Source: Pseudomonadota bacterium (GTDB lineage: Bacteria; Pseudomonadota; Gammaproteobacteria; Xanthomonadales; Rhodanobacteraceae). From it: a DNA stretch of 38,865 nt. Position numbers and translations under genes: made by a program. The DNA is taken from assembly GCA_021794575.1 (NCBI GenBank), contig JAJYQO010000009.1:1-38865 (forward strand), in the 5' to 3' direction. How positions within the stretch are numbered: the first letter of the stretch is position 1; the number at the start of each line of letters is the position of its first letter. Of this stretch, positions 19,447 through 27,253 are shown in pieces. The notes under the pieces are model-generated. The model saw only the letters and a list, made by a program, of their open reading frames with translations, was not told the origin of the DNA and made no database searches.

Positions 19447-20145
19447 ATGAACAAGCACAGATGGGTCGTCGGCGTGCTCGAAGACGATCCCGAGCAGTCC
19501 GGGCTGGTGCAGATCTGGCTGGAAAAGGCCGGCTATGAGGCGCTGTTGTTTTCCAGCGCGGCCGAGTTCCGCCGTGGCCTCGGGCACGAGGCCATCGATC
19601 TGCTGCTGCTGGACTGGATGCTGCCCGACGCCAGCGGTCTGGAAGTATTGGAATGGATCCGCAGCGCCGGCAATCCCAATCTGCCGGTGGTGTTTCTGAC
19701 CGCGCGCGCGGCCGAGAGCGACATCGTGCGCGGCCTCGAGGTGGGGGCCGACGATTACGTGGTCAAGCCGCCCAAGCAGGGTGAGCTGCTGGCGCGCGTG
19801 GCCGCCGTGCTGCGCCGGCGCGGCGGCGAAGTGGACGCCGACGCGCTGCTCGAGGTGCCGCCCTACGCCATCGACTTCACCAAGCGCCGCGTGCGCATCG
19901 GCGGCGACGATTTCGACCTGACCCAGCGCGAGTTCGATCTGGCCAGCTACCTGTTCCGCCGCCACGGCCGTATCGTCAGCCGCGAGGCGCTGCTGGAACA
20001 AGTCTGGAACCTCAGCCCGGGCCTGACCACGCGTACCGTGGACACCCATATCAGCCGGCTGCGCAAAAAGCTGGCGCTGAGCGGCGAGCACGGCTGGAAA
20101 CTCACTGCCGTGTACCAGCACGGCTACCGCCTCGAGCAGGTCTGA
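19447..20145 (+). CDS. OmpR/PhoB-family response regulator (orphan)
   Basis: The 232-residue protein has a receiver domain (1-120) with the acidic pocket Glu12-Asp13-Asp14, phospho-acceptor Asp56 in LLLLDWMLPDASG, Thr85 and Lys107, and a C-terminal winged helix (about 130-232) with DFDLTQREFDLASYLF, RTVDTHISRLRKKL and VYQHGYRLE. It would regulate transcription when phosphorylated, but no histidine kinase is encoded nearby. The ATG at 19447 is 9 nt after AGAGGA (19432-19437); the ATG at 19438 is too close to it. ybjQ follows after 2 nt, so the two are cotranscribed. Confidence 0.93.
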   Translation: MNKHRWVVGVLEDDPEQSGLVQIWLEKAGYEALLFSSAAEFRRGLGHEAIDLLLLDWMLPDASGLEVLEWIRSAGNPNLPVVFLTARAAESDIVRGLEVGADDYVVKPPKQGELLARVAAVLRRRGGEVDADALLEVPPYAIDFTKRRVRIGGDDFDLTQREFDLASYLFRRHGRIVSREALLEQVWNLSPGLTTRTVDTHISRLRKKLALSGEHGWKLTAVYQHGYRLEQV

Positions 20146-20147
20146 GC

Positions 20148-20489
20148 ATGGCTACGACAATCGCCCACGACGCCGTCACCACGGCCAACGAGCTGCATGG
20201 CTTCCGCGTCACGCGCACGCTGGGCATCGTGCGCGGCATCACCGTGCGCTCGCGCAGCGTCATCGGCAACATCGGCGCCACGCTGCAGACCCTGGTCGGC
20301 GGCAACATCAGCCTGTACACCGAGCTGTGCGAGAAGGCGCGCGAGGAGGCCTTCGAACTGATGTGCCAGCACGCGGCCGCGATGGGCGCCAACGCCGTGC
20401 TGGCCATGCGCTACGACGCCAATGATGTCGCCGCTGGCGTGACCGAGGTGCTGGCCTATGGCGCCGCGGTGGTGGTCGAGCCGACCTGA
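20148..20489 (+). CDS. YbjQ/UPF0145-family protein
   Basis: The 113-residue protein matches the YbjQ family: an N-terminal strand (LHGFRVTRTLGIVRGITVRSRS), a helix with EKAREEAFELMCQHAAAMGANAVLAMRYDAN, and a C-terminal strand ending AYGAAVVVE. Members form small pentameric rings; the biological role is not established. It starts 2 nt after the response regulator, a link that may be functional but is not informative alone. Confidence 0.88.
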   Translation: MATTIAHDAVTTANELHGFRVTRTLGIVRGITVRSRSVIGNIGATLQTLVGGNISLYTELCEKAREEAFELMCQHAAAMGANAVLAMRYDANDVAAGVTEVLAYGAAVVVEPT

Positions 20490-20600
20490 TATCGGTACAG
20501 CATGCGCAGCCGGCGCACGCTGCGCGGCGTGCTAGCATCGCGCGCTTTCCGCGGGCGCTCCCGGAACGGTCGCTCGACCATTGCCGCAGGCAAGGACACC

Positions 20601-21200
20601 ATGATGAACCCCGAATTGCTGCAACTGTTGTGCGGCTTGATGGAGCAGGCGCGCGCTTCGGGCGACCCCGAAGCCACCGCGATGACCCTGGCCACGGTCG
20701 GCAGCGACGGCCGCCCGCATGCGCGCGTCGTGCTGCTCAAGAGCATCGAAACCGATGGGCCGCAGTTCTACACCAACTATCACAGCGCCAAGGGGGAGGA
20801 GATACGTGCCCACGCCGAGGTCGCACTGTGCCTGCACTGGAAGCATCTGGGCGAGGTCAGAGCCGGTGGTGTACAGGTGCGCATCGAGGGCCGCGCCTCG
20901 CGTCTGCACGACGATGAATCCGACGCCTACTTCGCTACCCGCCCGCGCGGCAGCCAGATCGGCGCCTGGGCCTCGTTGCAGTCGCAGACGCTGCCCGATC
21001 GCAGCACGTTCGACGCGCGTGTGGCTGAATACGAGCAGCGGTTCGCCGATCAGGACGTGCCGCGGCCGCCGCACTGGGGTGGTTACCGCGTGCTAGCGGA
21101 CATGATCGAAGTGTGGCGCGGGCGCGAGTTCCGCCTGCACGAGCGCCGGCGCTGGGAACGCTTTGCCGACGTGTGGCGTGAGCGGCTTTTGTATCCCTGA
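20601..21200 (+). CDS. pdxH: Pyridoxamine/pyridoxine 5'-phosphate oxidase
   Basis: PdxH oxidises PNP or PMP to pyridoxal 5'-phosphate with FMN and O2. The 199 residues have ARVVLLKSIETDG and FYTNYHSAKGEEI (FMN-binding), LHWKHLGEVRAGGVQVRIEG, RGSQIGAWASLQSQ, and the C-terminal PPHWGGYRV with EFRLHERR, all family signatures. The usual N-terminal flexible segment is short. Two adjacent ATG codons (20601, 20604) follow AAGGA (20592-20596); either may be used. The product feeds PLP enzymes such as Kbl, but there is no sign of co-regulation. Confidence 0.95.
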   Translation: MMNPELLQLLCGLMEQARASGDPEATAMTLATVGSDGRPHARVVLLKSIETDGPQFYTNYHSAKGEEIRAHAEVALCLHWKHLGEVRAGGVQVRIEGRASRLHDDESDAYFATRPRGSQIGAWASLQSQTLPDRSTFDARVAEYEQRFADQDVPRPPHWGGYRVLADMIEVWRGREFRLHERRRWERFADVWRERLLYP

Positions 21201-21207
21201 GGCGCCC

Positions 21208-21288
21208 GGACTCGGGACGCGGACAAGCGCGCTGTCGATCATCGGCTTTGGCTTTATCCCGGAGTTCCGACTCCAGATGTCCCGAGTT
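21208..21288. repeat. GGACTCG-type short repeats in the pdxH/BtuF-like gap
   Basis: GGACTCG followed by the variant GGACGCG lies at 21208-21221. Partial inverted versions (such as CCCGAG near 21281-21286) lie at the far end of the same gap. The same heptamer forms a larger array at 23979-24033. Confidence 0.45.
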
Positions 21289-21293
21289 CGTCC

Positions 21294-22085
21294 ATGCACG
21301 GTCCGCGCCGCATCGTCTGTCTGACCGAAGAGCCCACCGAGGTGCTGTACGCCCTGGGCGTGCAGGACCGTATCGTCGGCATCAGCGGTTTTACCGTGCG
21401 TCCGCCGCGCGCGCGCAAGGAAAAGCCCAAGGTCAGCGCCTTCACCAGCGCCAGGCTGCACGCCATCCTGGCGCTGAAGCCCGATCTCGCCATCGGTTTC
21501 TCGGATATCCAGGCCGACATTGCGCGCGAGTTGATCAAGGCCGGCATCGAGGTCTGGATCAGCAACCACCGTTCGGTGCGAGGCATTCTCGATTACGTGC
21601 GCAGGCTGGGCGCGCTGGTCGGCGTTGCCGCGGCTGCGCACGCTTATGCGCAGCGGCTCGAAGCGCATCTCGATGCCGTGCGCACATCCGCCGCCGTGCT
21701 GCCGCACCGGCCGCGCGTGTATTTCGAGGAGTGGGACGACCCGCTGATCACCGGCATCGAGTGGGTGGCCGAGCTGGTGCGCATCGCCGGAGGAGACGAC
21801 ATCTTTCCGGAGCTGGCCGGACAGCCGCTGGCGCGTGGACGCATCCTGTCCGATTCTGGCGAGGTGGTGCGGCGTGATCCCGAGATCGTGTTCGCGTCCT
21901 GGTGCGGCAAGCGCTTCCGCCCCGAGCAACTGGCCGCACGCCCGGGCTGGGGCGCGATCAGCGCGGTACGCGCGAATCAGGTGTTCGAGATCAAGTCACC
22001 GGTGATCCTGCAACCCGGCCCCGCGGCGCTGACCGATGGCGTGGATGCGCTGCACGCGCGCATCCGGGCCTGGGCGTTGCCCTGA
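21294..22085 (+). CDS. Cobalamin/siderophore-type periplasmic-binding-protein homolog without signal peptide
   Basis: The 263-residue protein has the BtuF/FecB-type helical backbone fold: RRIVCLTEEPTEVLYALGVQDRIVGISG at the N-terminus, KVSAFTSARLHAILALKPDLAIGFSD, and a C-terminal lobe with PRVYFEEWDDPLITG, GGDDIFPEL and DPEIVFASWCG. Such proteins deliver cobalamin or iron chelates to ABC importers. Unusually it starts directly with the first beta-strand: no signal peptide or lipobox is present, and the only start codon in frame is the ATG at 21294. No permease or ATPase gene is nearby. It may be a cytoplasmic cobalamin-binding paralog. Confidence 0.8.
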   Translation: MHGPRRIVCLTEEPTEVLYALGVQDRIVGISGFTVRPPRARKEKPKVSAFTSARLHAILALKPDLAIGFSDIQADIARELIKAGIEVWISNHRSVRGILDYVRRLGALVGVAAAAHAYAQRLEAHLDAVRTSAAVLPHRPRVYFEEWDDPLITGIEWVAELVRIAGGDDIFPELAGQPLARGRILSDSGEVVRRDPEIVFASWCGKRFRPEQLAARPGWGAISAVRANQVFEIKSPVILQPGPAALTDGVDALHARIRAWALP

Positions 22086-22111
22086 GCCACGGGCCGGACG
22101 CCGAGCGGGCG

Positions 22112-22555
22112 TCACGGGAAATCGTGGCTGAAGTCGACCTCGATCGGCGCCGCGCCGACGGGTGTGACCCGCAGGGCGAAGCGCAGCGTATCCGGACGCG
22201 TCACCCGCAGGGTAGCCAGGTAATAAATCATACCGCCGGCATCACGCACTTCGCGGAAGTGCAGCGGCAGCGGCTTGCCGAGCAGGGTGGTGGCGTGTCC
22301 GGCAACGCGCGCCGCCACCGGCGTGCCGCGCGCGGCATCCGGGCCCTGCATGACGCTGATATCGACCACCACGGCGTTCGCGGTGCGCGGCAGCTGATGC
22401 GACGCGGCGACGCTGGACGGTATGTCGGCCGCTGCCACTGCGCTGTAGTAGACGACATAGCCTCCGCCGCGCACCGCATCGGCCGCGCGCAGCGGCATCA
22501 CCGCAAGCAGCGCAGCGGCGCAGGCCACGGCCGACCATGCGCGGGCCATGCGCAT
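22112..22555 (-). CDS. Exported DUF4426-family protein
   Basis: The 147-residue protein has an N-terminal signal peptide (ARAWSAVACAAALLAVMPLRAADA), so it is secreted to the periplasm. The mature part is a single beta-rich domain with GGYVVYYSAVAAADIPSSVAA and a conserved-looking YYLATLRV strand, resembling DUF4426, whose function is unknown. The gene is found after yggT in many gammaproteobacteria. The ATG at 22555 shares a base with the yggT stop; a GTG one codon upstream is also possible. It ends proC-yggT-DUF4426. Confidence 0.75.
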   Translation of the reverse strand: MRMARAWSAVACAAALLAVMPLRAADAVRGGGYVVYYSAVAAADIPSSVAASHQLPRTANAVVVDISVMQGPDAARGTPVAARVAGHATTLLGKPLPLHFREVRDAGGMIYYLATLRVTRPDTLRFALRVTPVGAAPIEVDFSHDFP

Positions 22556-23151
22556 CACGGCCCCGGTCCGAGGGCGCCCAGCGCCAGATGCTGGGCGAAA
22601 TCGGACAATGGCTGCACCAGCAGTGCACGCGCCAGCAGGATGATCAGGATGGCCAGTGCCGGCGAGAAATCCAGCCCGCCCAGGGTGGGCAGCACGCGTC
22701 GCAGCGGACGCAACAGCGGCGCGGCGATCTGGCCGACGAAAGGCACCAGCGGGTGCTGCTGCTCGACCGCGAACATGCTCATCAGCGCGTCGGCGAAGAC
22801 GATGACCATGTACAGGACCAGCACGAAGTCGAGCAGATCGGCCAGCGCCATCAGCAGCAGGCCGGGCAGGCGCGGCAGTGCGCCGACCAGCAACACCAGT
22901 AGCAGCATCTTGAGCAGGGCGATCAGGTAGGCCAGCAGCAGTGGCGCCAGACTGACCCGGCGAATGCCGGGCACGAAGCGGCGCAGCGGCGTCACCAGCA
23001 GGTGTGTGGCGCGAAACAGGAACTGACAGATCGGGTTGTAGAAATTGACGCGCGCGAATTCGGCCAGCAGGCGCAGCACGAACAGCGCCATCGCAGCGCC
23101 GAATGCGAACGTGACCAGAATCTGTCCGGCGTTGGCGAGGTAAGTACTCAT
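22555..23151 (-). CDS. yggT: YggT-family integral membrane protein
   Basis: The 198-residue protein holds two copies of the YggT unit, each a pair of hydrophobic helices separated by a conserved stretch (VNFYNPICQFLFRATHLLVTPLRR in the first, HPLVPFVGQIAAPLLRPLRRVLP in the second). Long hydrophobic segments (about 10-30, 67-95, 100-125, 165-185) predict four membrane spans. Its role is not firmly known; members have been tied to osmotic stress and cell-division-related functions. It overlaps proC by four bases (ATGA). Confidence 0.92.
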   Translation of the reverse strand: MSTYLANAGQILVTFAFGAAMALFVLRLLAEFARVNFYNPICQFLFRATHLLVTPLRRFVPGIRRVSLAPLLLAYLIALLKMLLLVLLVGALPRLPGLLLMALADLLDFVLVLYMVIVFADALMSMFAVEQQHPLVPFVGQIAAPLLRPLRRVLPTLGGLDFSPALAILIILLARALLVQPLSDFAQHLALGALGPGP

Positions 23152-24050
23152 GGCGCGGCCTCGGCCTGGACGGACAACTCGGCCGCGCGCTGCGCCGCCG
23201 CCCGCACCGCGCGCGTCACCAGCGCGCCGAAGCCGCCGCGATCGAAGGCGTCCAGCGCCGCCGCAGTGGTACCACCGGGCGAGGTCACGCGTTGCCGCAG
23301 CGCGGCGGCATCGGCACCGTCCTCGCGCAGCATGCGGCCGGCGCCCAGGCAGGTTTGCGCGGCCAGCAGGCGCGCAGTCGCCGGCGGCAGGCCAAGCTCG
23401 GCCGCAGCCGCTTGCAGCGCCTCGGCCAGCAGGAAGAAATACGCCGGTCCCGAACCCGACAGCGCGGTGACGACGTCCATCTGCACTTCGTCGTCGATCC
23501 AGCAGGTGACGCCAGTGGCCTGCATTACCGCAGTGGCTTGGGCACGACCTGTACCATCGACGCGCGCATTGGCGTGCAGTGCGGTCGCACCTGCACCCAG
23601 CAGCGCTGGGGTGTTGGGCATGGCGCGCACCACGGCGAGGTCACCGCCCAGCCAGCGTTCGATCTGGTCGCCGCGGATGCCGGCGGCGATCGACAGCAGC
23701 AGCGGGCGCTGCCGCTGCGCCAATGGTGCCAGCGCCTCGCATACGGCGCGCAGCACCTGCGGTTTGACCGCCAGCACCCACAGCCCGGCACCGCTGGCGG
23801 CGGCGACGTTGTCGGCGTACGTGGCGATGCCGAATTCATGTGCCAGCGCAGCACGCGTTTCGGCGCGCGGCTCGGACACCCGCAGCGACGCTATCGGCGC
23901 GCCGCTGCGCAACAGTCCGCCGATCAGCGCGCGCGCCATGTTGCCGCCGCCGAGGAAGGCGATAGTGCCGGGTAGGCCGGACTCGGGACTCGAAACAGAT
24001 GCCCGGGACTCGGGGCTCGGGACTCGGGACTCGGGTGGAAGCGAATTCAT
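23148..24050 (-). CDS. proC: Pyrroline-5-carboxylate reductase with repeat-encoded N-terminal extension
   Basis: ProC reduces pyrroline-5-carboxylate to proline. The core has the Rossmann motif FLGGGNMARALIGGL (starting near residue 32), LAVKPQVL, RAMPNTPALLGAGATAL, ALSGSGPAYFFLLAEAL and the C-terminal signature SPGGTTAAALDAFDRGGFGALV. From the ATG at 24050 it has 300 residues, about 25 more than usual. The extra N-terminal part (PPESRVPSPESRASVSSPES) is encoded by GGACTCG heptamers and looks like translated repeat rather than domain. No nearer ATG, GTG or TTG in frame is seen, and no ribosome-binding site precedes 24050. The true start is therefore uncertain. Confidence 0.9.
   Translation of the reverse strand: MNSLPPESRVPSPESRASVSSPESGLPGTIAFLGGGNMARALIGGLLRSGAPIASLRVSEPRAETRAALAHEFGIATYADNVAAASGAGLWVLAVKPQVLRAVCEALAPLAQRQRPLLLSIAAGIRGDQIERWLGGDLAVVRAMPNTPALLGAGATALHANARVDGTGRAQATAVMQATGVTCWIDDEVQMDVVTALSGSGPAYFFLLAEALQAAAAELGLPPATARLLAAQTCLGAGRMLREDGADAAALRQRVTSPGGTTAAALDAFDRGGFGALVTRAVRAAAQRAAELSVQAEAAP
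23979..24033. repeat. GGACTCG heptamer array at the proC 5' end
   Basis: GGACTCG occurs twice at 23979-23992 and four times (one copy GGGCTCG) at 24006-24033, with 13 nt between the two blocks. The unit length of 7 is not a multiple of three, so copy-number changes would shift the frame if translation starts upstream. The same heptamer appears at 21208-21221. Dispersed short repeats of this look are common between genes in xanthomonads (established knowledge, recalled in general terms). Confidence 0.7.
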
Positions 24051-24187
24051 GCTGGGAGCCAACGATTCGGAAGCATCCGGGTTCCCTGAATTCTAGGGGT
24101 TAATCAGGATCGGCAGAGGGGCGGGAGCCGGGAGCAAGGAACTTGCGCCTTGTCGCTTGATTTTTGGACTTTCCCCAGTCCCGAACC

Positions 24188-24862
24188 TCACCTGCGCGGC
24201 CCGAACAGTGCGCTGCCGACGCGCACTTCGGTGGCGCCACAGGCGATCGCGAGTTCGAAATCCTCGGACATGCCCATCGACAGCGTATCCGCACCCGGAT
24301 GCCGGCCGCGCAGTGTTTCGAACAATGCGTGCATGCGCCGGAACGCCTCCGCGCGGCGCGCGACATCCGGGTGCGGCGCCGGAATCGCCATCAACCCGCG
24401 CAGCGCGAGGCCGGGCGTGGCCGTGACCCGCCGCGCTAGCTCCTCGATGTGGTCGGGAGCGCAGCCGCTCTTGCTGGCTTCGTCGTCGATGTTGACCTGG
24501 ATCAGTACGTTCAGCGGCGGCCGTTCAGGCTGCCGCGCCGCGCCCAGCAGCGGTACAAGCTTGGCGCGGTCCAGGCTTTCCAGCCAGTCGAAATGCCGCG
24601 CCACATCGCGGCACTTGTTGGACTGCAGTGGTCCGATCAGGTGCCACTCGAGATCCAGATCGGCAAGTTGACGCTGCTTGTCCAATGCCTCCTGCACGTA
24701 ATTTTCGCCGAAGGCGCGCTGCCCGCAGGCGGCCAGTTCGCGCAATACCGCTGCCGGCTGCGTTTTGGACACTGCCAGCAGCCGTGCCGGCGCCGCATTT
24801 GCATGCTGCGCGCCGTGTATCCGCGCCAGCGTGGCTGCAAGCGTGATACAGCCCGCGCTCAT
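24188..24862 (-). CDS. yggS: YggS-family PLP homeostasis protein
   Basis: The 224-residue TIM-barrel PLP-binding protein has PLP-Lys33 in LLAVSKTQP, the FGENYVQEA and EWHLIGPLQSNK motifs, and the C-terminal MSMGMSEDFELAIACGATEVRVGSALFG-type phosphate site. Members balance free PLP; they have no known catalytic activity. The gene is divergent from pilT with a 90-bp gap, the order also found in Pseudomonas. Confidence 0.95.
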   Translation of the reverse strand: MSAGCITLAATLARIHGAQHANAAPARLLAVSKTQPAAVLRELAACGQRAFGENYVQEALDKQRQLADLDLEWHLIGPLQSNKCRDVARHFDWLESLDRAKLVPLLGAARQPERPPLNVLIQVNIDDEASKSGCAPDHIEELARRVTATPGLALRGLMAIPAPHPDVARRAEAFRRMHALFETLRGRHPGADTLSMGMSEDFELAIACGATEVRVGSALFGPRR

Positions 24863-24896
24863 AGACGCCGCCTGCTGTGCCGGAACGCCGCCGGGC

Positions 24897-24902
24897 TATA
24901 CT
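24897..24902 (+). promoter_or_regulatory. -10 element of the pilT promoter
   Basis: TATACT, five of six matching the consensus, lies about 50 nt before the pilT ATG in the yggS/pilT gap. No convincing -35 is seen upstream. Confidence 0.4.
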
Positions 24903-24952
24903 CAGCTAGCCTGTCGAGAGCGCCGCCGCGAGCGGTCAAGGGGGAGAGGTGC

Positions 24953-25993
24953 ATGGATATCGCCGAACTGCTTGCTTTCTCGGTCAAGAATAAAGCCTCG
25001 GACCTGCATCTGTCGGCCGGCCTGCCGCCAATGATCCGCGTCGACGGCGACGTGCGCCGCATCAACGTGCCGGCGCTCGAGCACAAACAGGTGCATGCGC
25101 TGATCTACGACATCATGTCGGACAAACAGCGTCGCGACTACGAGGAGTTTCTCGAGGTCGACTTCTCTTTCGAGATCGCCGGGCTGGCGCGCTTCCGCGT
25201 CAACGCCTTCAACCAGAATCGCGGCGCGGCGGCGGTGTTCCGCACCATCCCCTCCGAGGTGTGGACGCTGGAGGATCTGGGCGCGCCCAAGATCTTCAAG
25301 GATCTGATCGACCAGCCGCAGGGCCTGGTGCTGGTGACCGGGCCGACCGGCTCCGGCAAGTCCACCACGCTGGCGGCGATGGTCGACCACATCAACAAGA
25401 ACAACTACGGCCACATCCTCACCATCGAGGATCCGATCGAGTTCGTGCACACTTCGCAGAAGTGTCTGGTCAACCAGCGCGAGGTGCACCGCGACACGCA
25501 TGGTTTCAACGAGGCGCTGCGCTCGGCGCTGCGCGAGGATCCGGACTACGTGCTGGTCGGCGAGATGCGCGATATCGAGACCATCCGCCTGGCGCTGACC
25601 GCCGCCGAGACCGGCCACCTGGTGTTCGCCACGCTGCACACGTCATCGGCGGCCAAGACCATCGACCGCATCATCGACGTGTTTCCCGCCGGCGAAAAAC
25701 CCATGGTGCGCTCGATGCTGTCCGAGAGCCTGCGCGCGGTGATCGCGCAGTCGCTGCTGAAGAAGGTAGGCGGTGGGCGCATCGCCGCGCACGAGATCAT
25801 GGTCGGCATTCCGGCCATCCGCAACCTGATCCGCGAGGACAAGGTGGCGCAGATGTACTCCTCGATCCAGACCGGCCAGCAGTACGGCATGCAGACCATG
25901 GACCAGTGCCTGCAGGACATGGTCAAGCGCGGCGCGGTCACGCGCCAGCAGGCTTTGGAGTACGCCAAGAACAAGGACATCTTCAGGGCCTGA
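24953..25993 (+). CDS. pilT: Type IV pilus retraction ATPase PilT
   Basis: PilT is the hexameric motor that depolymerises type IV pili. The 346 residues hold the Walker A GPTGSGKST (130-138), Asp box IEDPIEF, Walker B DPDYVLVGEMRD, His box TLHTSSAAKTIDRI and the PilT-specific C-terminal AIRNLIRE. A strong GGGGAGAGG precedes the ATG at 24953. It is upstream of pilU by 83 nt. It supports twitching motility together with the Pil-Chp genes at 31281-38865. Confidence 0.98.
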   Translation: MDIAELLAFSVKNKASDLHLSAGLPPMIRVDGDVRRINVPALEHKQVHALIYDIMSDKQRRDYEEFLEVDFSFEIAGLARFRVNAFNQNRGAAAVFRTIPSEVWTLEDLGAPKIFKDLIDQPQGLVLVTGPTGSGKSTTLAAMVDHINKNNYGHILTIEDPIEFVHTSQKCLVNQREVHRDTHGFNEALRSALREDPDYVLVGEMRDIETIRLALTAAETGHLVFATLHTSSAAKTIDRIIDVFPAGEKPMVRSMLSESLRAVIAQSLLKKVGGGRIAAHEIMVGIPAIRNLIREDKVAQMYSSIQTGQQYGMQTMDQCLQDMVKRGAVTRQQALEYAKNKDIFRA

Positions 25994-26076
25994 GGCGCGC
26001 GCGCGCATGGCCGCGGGTGTAGCGTTATCGACGGTCAGTCGCGCCGCCAGTCTGCGGCGCAATTCGGGAGGACGCG

Positions 26077-27225
26077 ATGAGTACGCCGGATTTCACCAGT
26101 TTCCTCAAGCTGATGGCGCACAAGAAGGCCTCGGACCTGTTCGTTACCGCGGGCGTCGCGCCGTCCATCAAGATCAACGGACGCATCACTCCGATCACCC
26201 AGGGGCCGCTGACCGCCAGCCAGGCGCGCGACATGGTGCTCAACGTGATGACGCCGGCGCAGCGCGAGGAGTTCGAGAAAACCCACGAATGCCAGTTCGC
26301 CATCAGCCTCAGCGGCGTCGGTCGATTCCGCGTCAGCGCCTTCTATCAGCGCAATTGCGTCGGCATGGTGCTGCGCCGCCTGGAAACGCGAATTCCCACG
26401 GTGGAGGAGCTGAACCTGCCGCCGATCCTCAAGCAGCTGGCGATGACCAAGCGCGGCATCATCATCTTCGTCGGTGCCACCGGGGCGGGCAAATCCACCT
26501 CGCTGGCGGCCATGATCGGCTATCGCAACCAGAACTCGACCGGACACATCATCACCATCGAGGATCCGATCGAATATGTGCACAAGCACGAGGGCTGCAT
26601 CGTCACCCAGCGCGAGCTGGGCATCGACACCGACACCTGGGAGAACGCGCTGAAGAACACCCTGCGCCAGGCGCCGGACGTGATCATGATCGGCGAGGTG
26701 CGCACGCGTGAAACCATGTCGCACGCGATCAACTTCGCCGAGACCGGACATCTGGTGCTGTGCACGCTGCACGCCAACAACGCCAATCAGGCGATGGAGC
26801 GCATCATCCATTTCTTCCCGGTGGACATGCGCGAACAGTTGTTCATGGACCTCTCGCTCAACCTCAAGGGCGTGGTCGCGCAGCAGCTGATACCGACGCC
26901 CGACGGCAAGGCCCGGCGCGTGGCGGTGGAGATCATGCTGGGCACGCCACTGGTGTCCGACTACATCCGCAAGGGCGAGATCCACAAGCTCAAGGATGTG
27001 ATCAAGGATTCCACCCAGCTCGGCATGCGCACCTTCGACCAGAGTCTGGTCGAGTTGTACCACGCGGGCGAGATCACTTATGACGACGCGCTGCGTCATG
27101 CGGACAGCGCCAACGAGGTGCGTCTGGCGATCAAGCTGGCGCAGGGTGGTGATGCCAACACGCTGTCGCAGGGCCTTGGCGACGTCGAAGTGCTGGAGGC
27201 CACGCCCAGCGATTACCGGCGCTGA
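26077..27225 (+). CDS. pilU: PilT-dependent retraction ATPase PilU
   Basis: PilU is the auxiliary retraction ATPase that works with PilT and adds force. The 382 residues have Walker A GATGAGKST (133-141), IEDPIEYVHKHEGC, Walker B APDVIMIGEVRTRET and TLHANNANQAMERI. The longer C-terminal tail (VEVLEATPSDYRR) and the KHEGC motif distinguish it from PilT. GGAGG lies just before the ATG at 26077. It converges on pyrB. Confidence 0.96.
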   Translation: MSTPDFTSFLKLMAHKKASDLFVTAGVAPSIKINGRITPITQGPLTASQARDMVLNVMTPAQREEFEKTHECQFAISLSGVGRFRVSAFYQRNCVGMVLRRLETRIPTVEELNLPPILKQLAMTKRGIIIFVGATGAGKSTSLAAMIGYRNQNSTGHIITIEDPIEYVHKHEGCIVTQRELGIDTDTWENALKNTLRQAPDVIMIGEVRTRETMSHAINFAETGHLVLCTLHANNANQAMERIIHFFPVDMREQLFMDLSLNLKGVVAQQLIPTPDGKARRVAVEIMLGTPLVSDYIRKGEIHKLKDVIKDSTQLGMRTFDQSLVELYHAGEITYDDALRHADSANEVRLAIKLAQGGDANTLSQGLGDVEVLEATPSDYRR

Positions 27226-27253
27226 CGCGCGCCGTCATTTGCGCGCGGGCCGT

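Noticed and set aside
27226-27247. Hairpin between convergent pilU and pyrB
   Set aside because: CGCGCGC/GCGCGCG forms a 7-bp stem, but no T-tract follows on either strand and such GC runs are common here.
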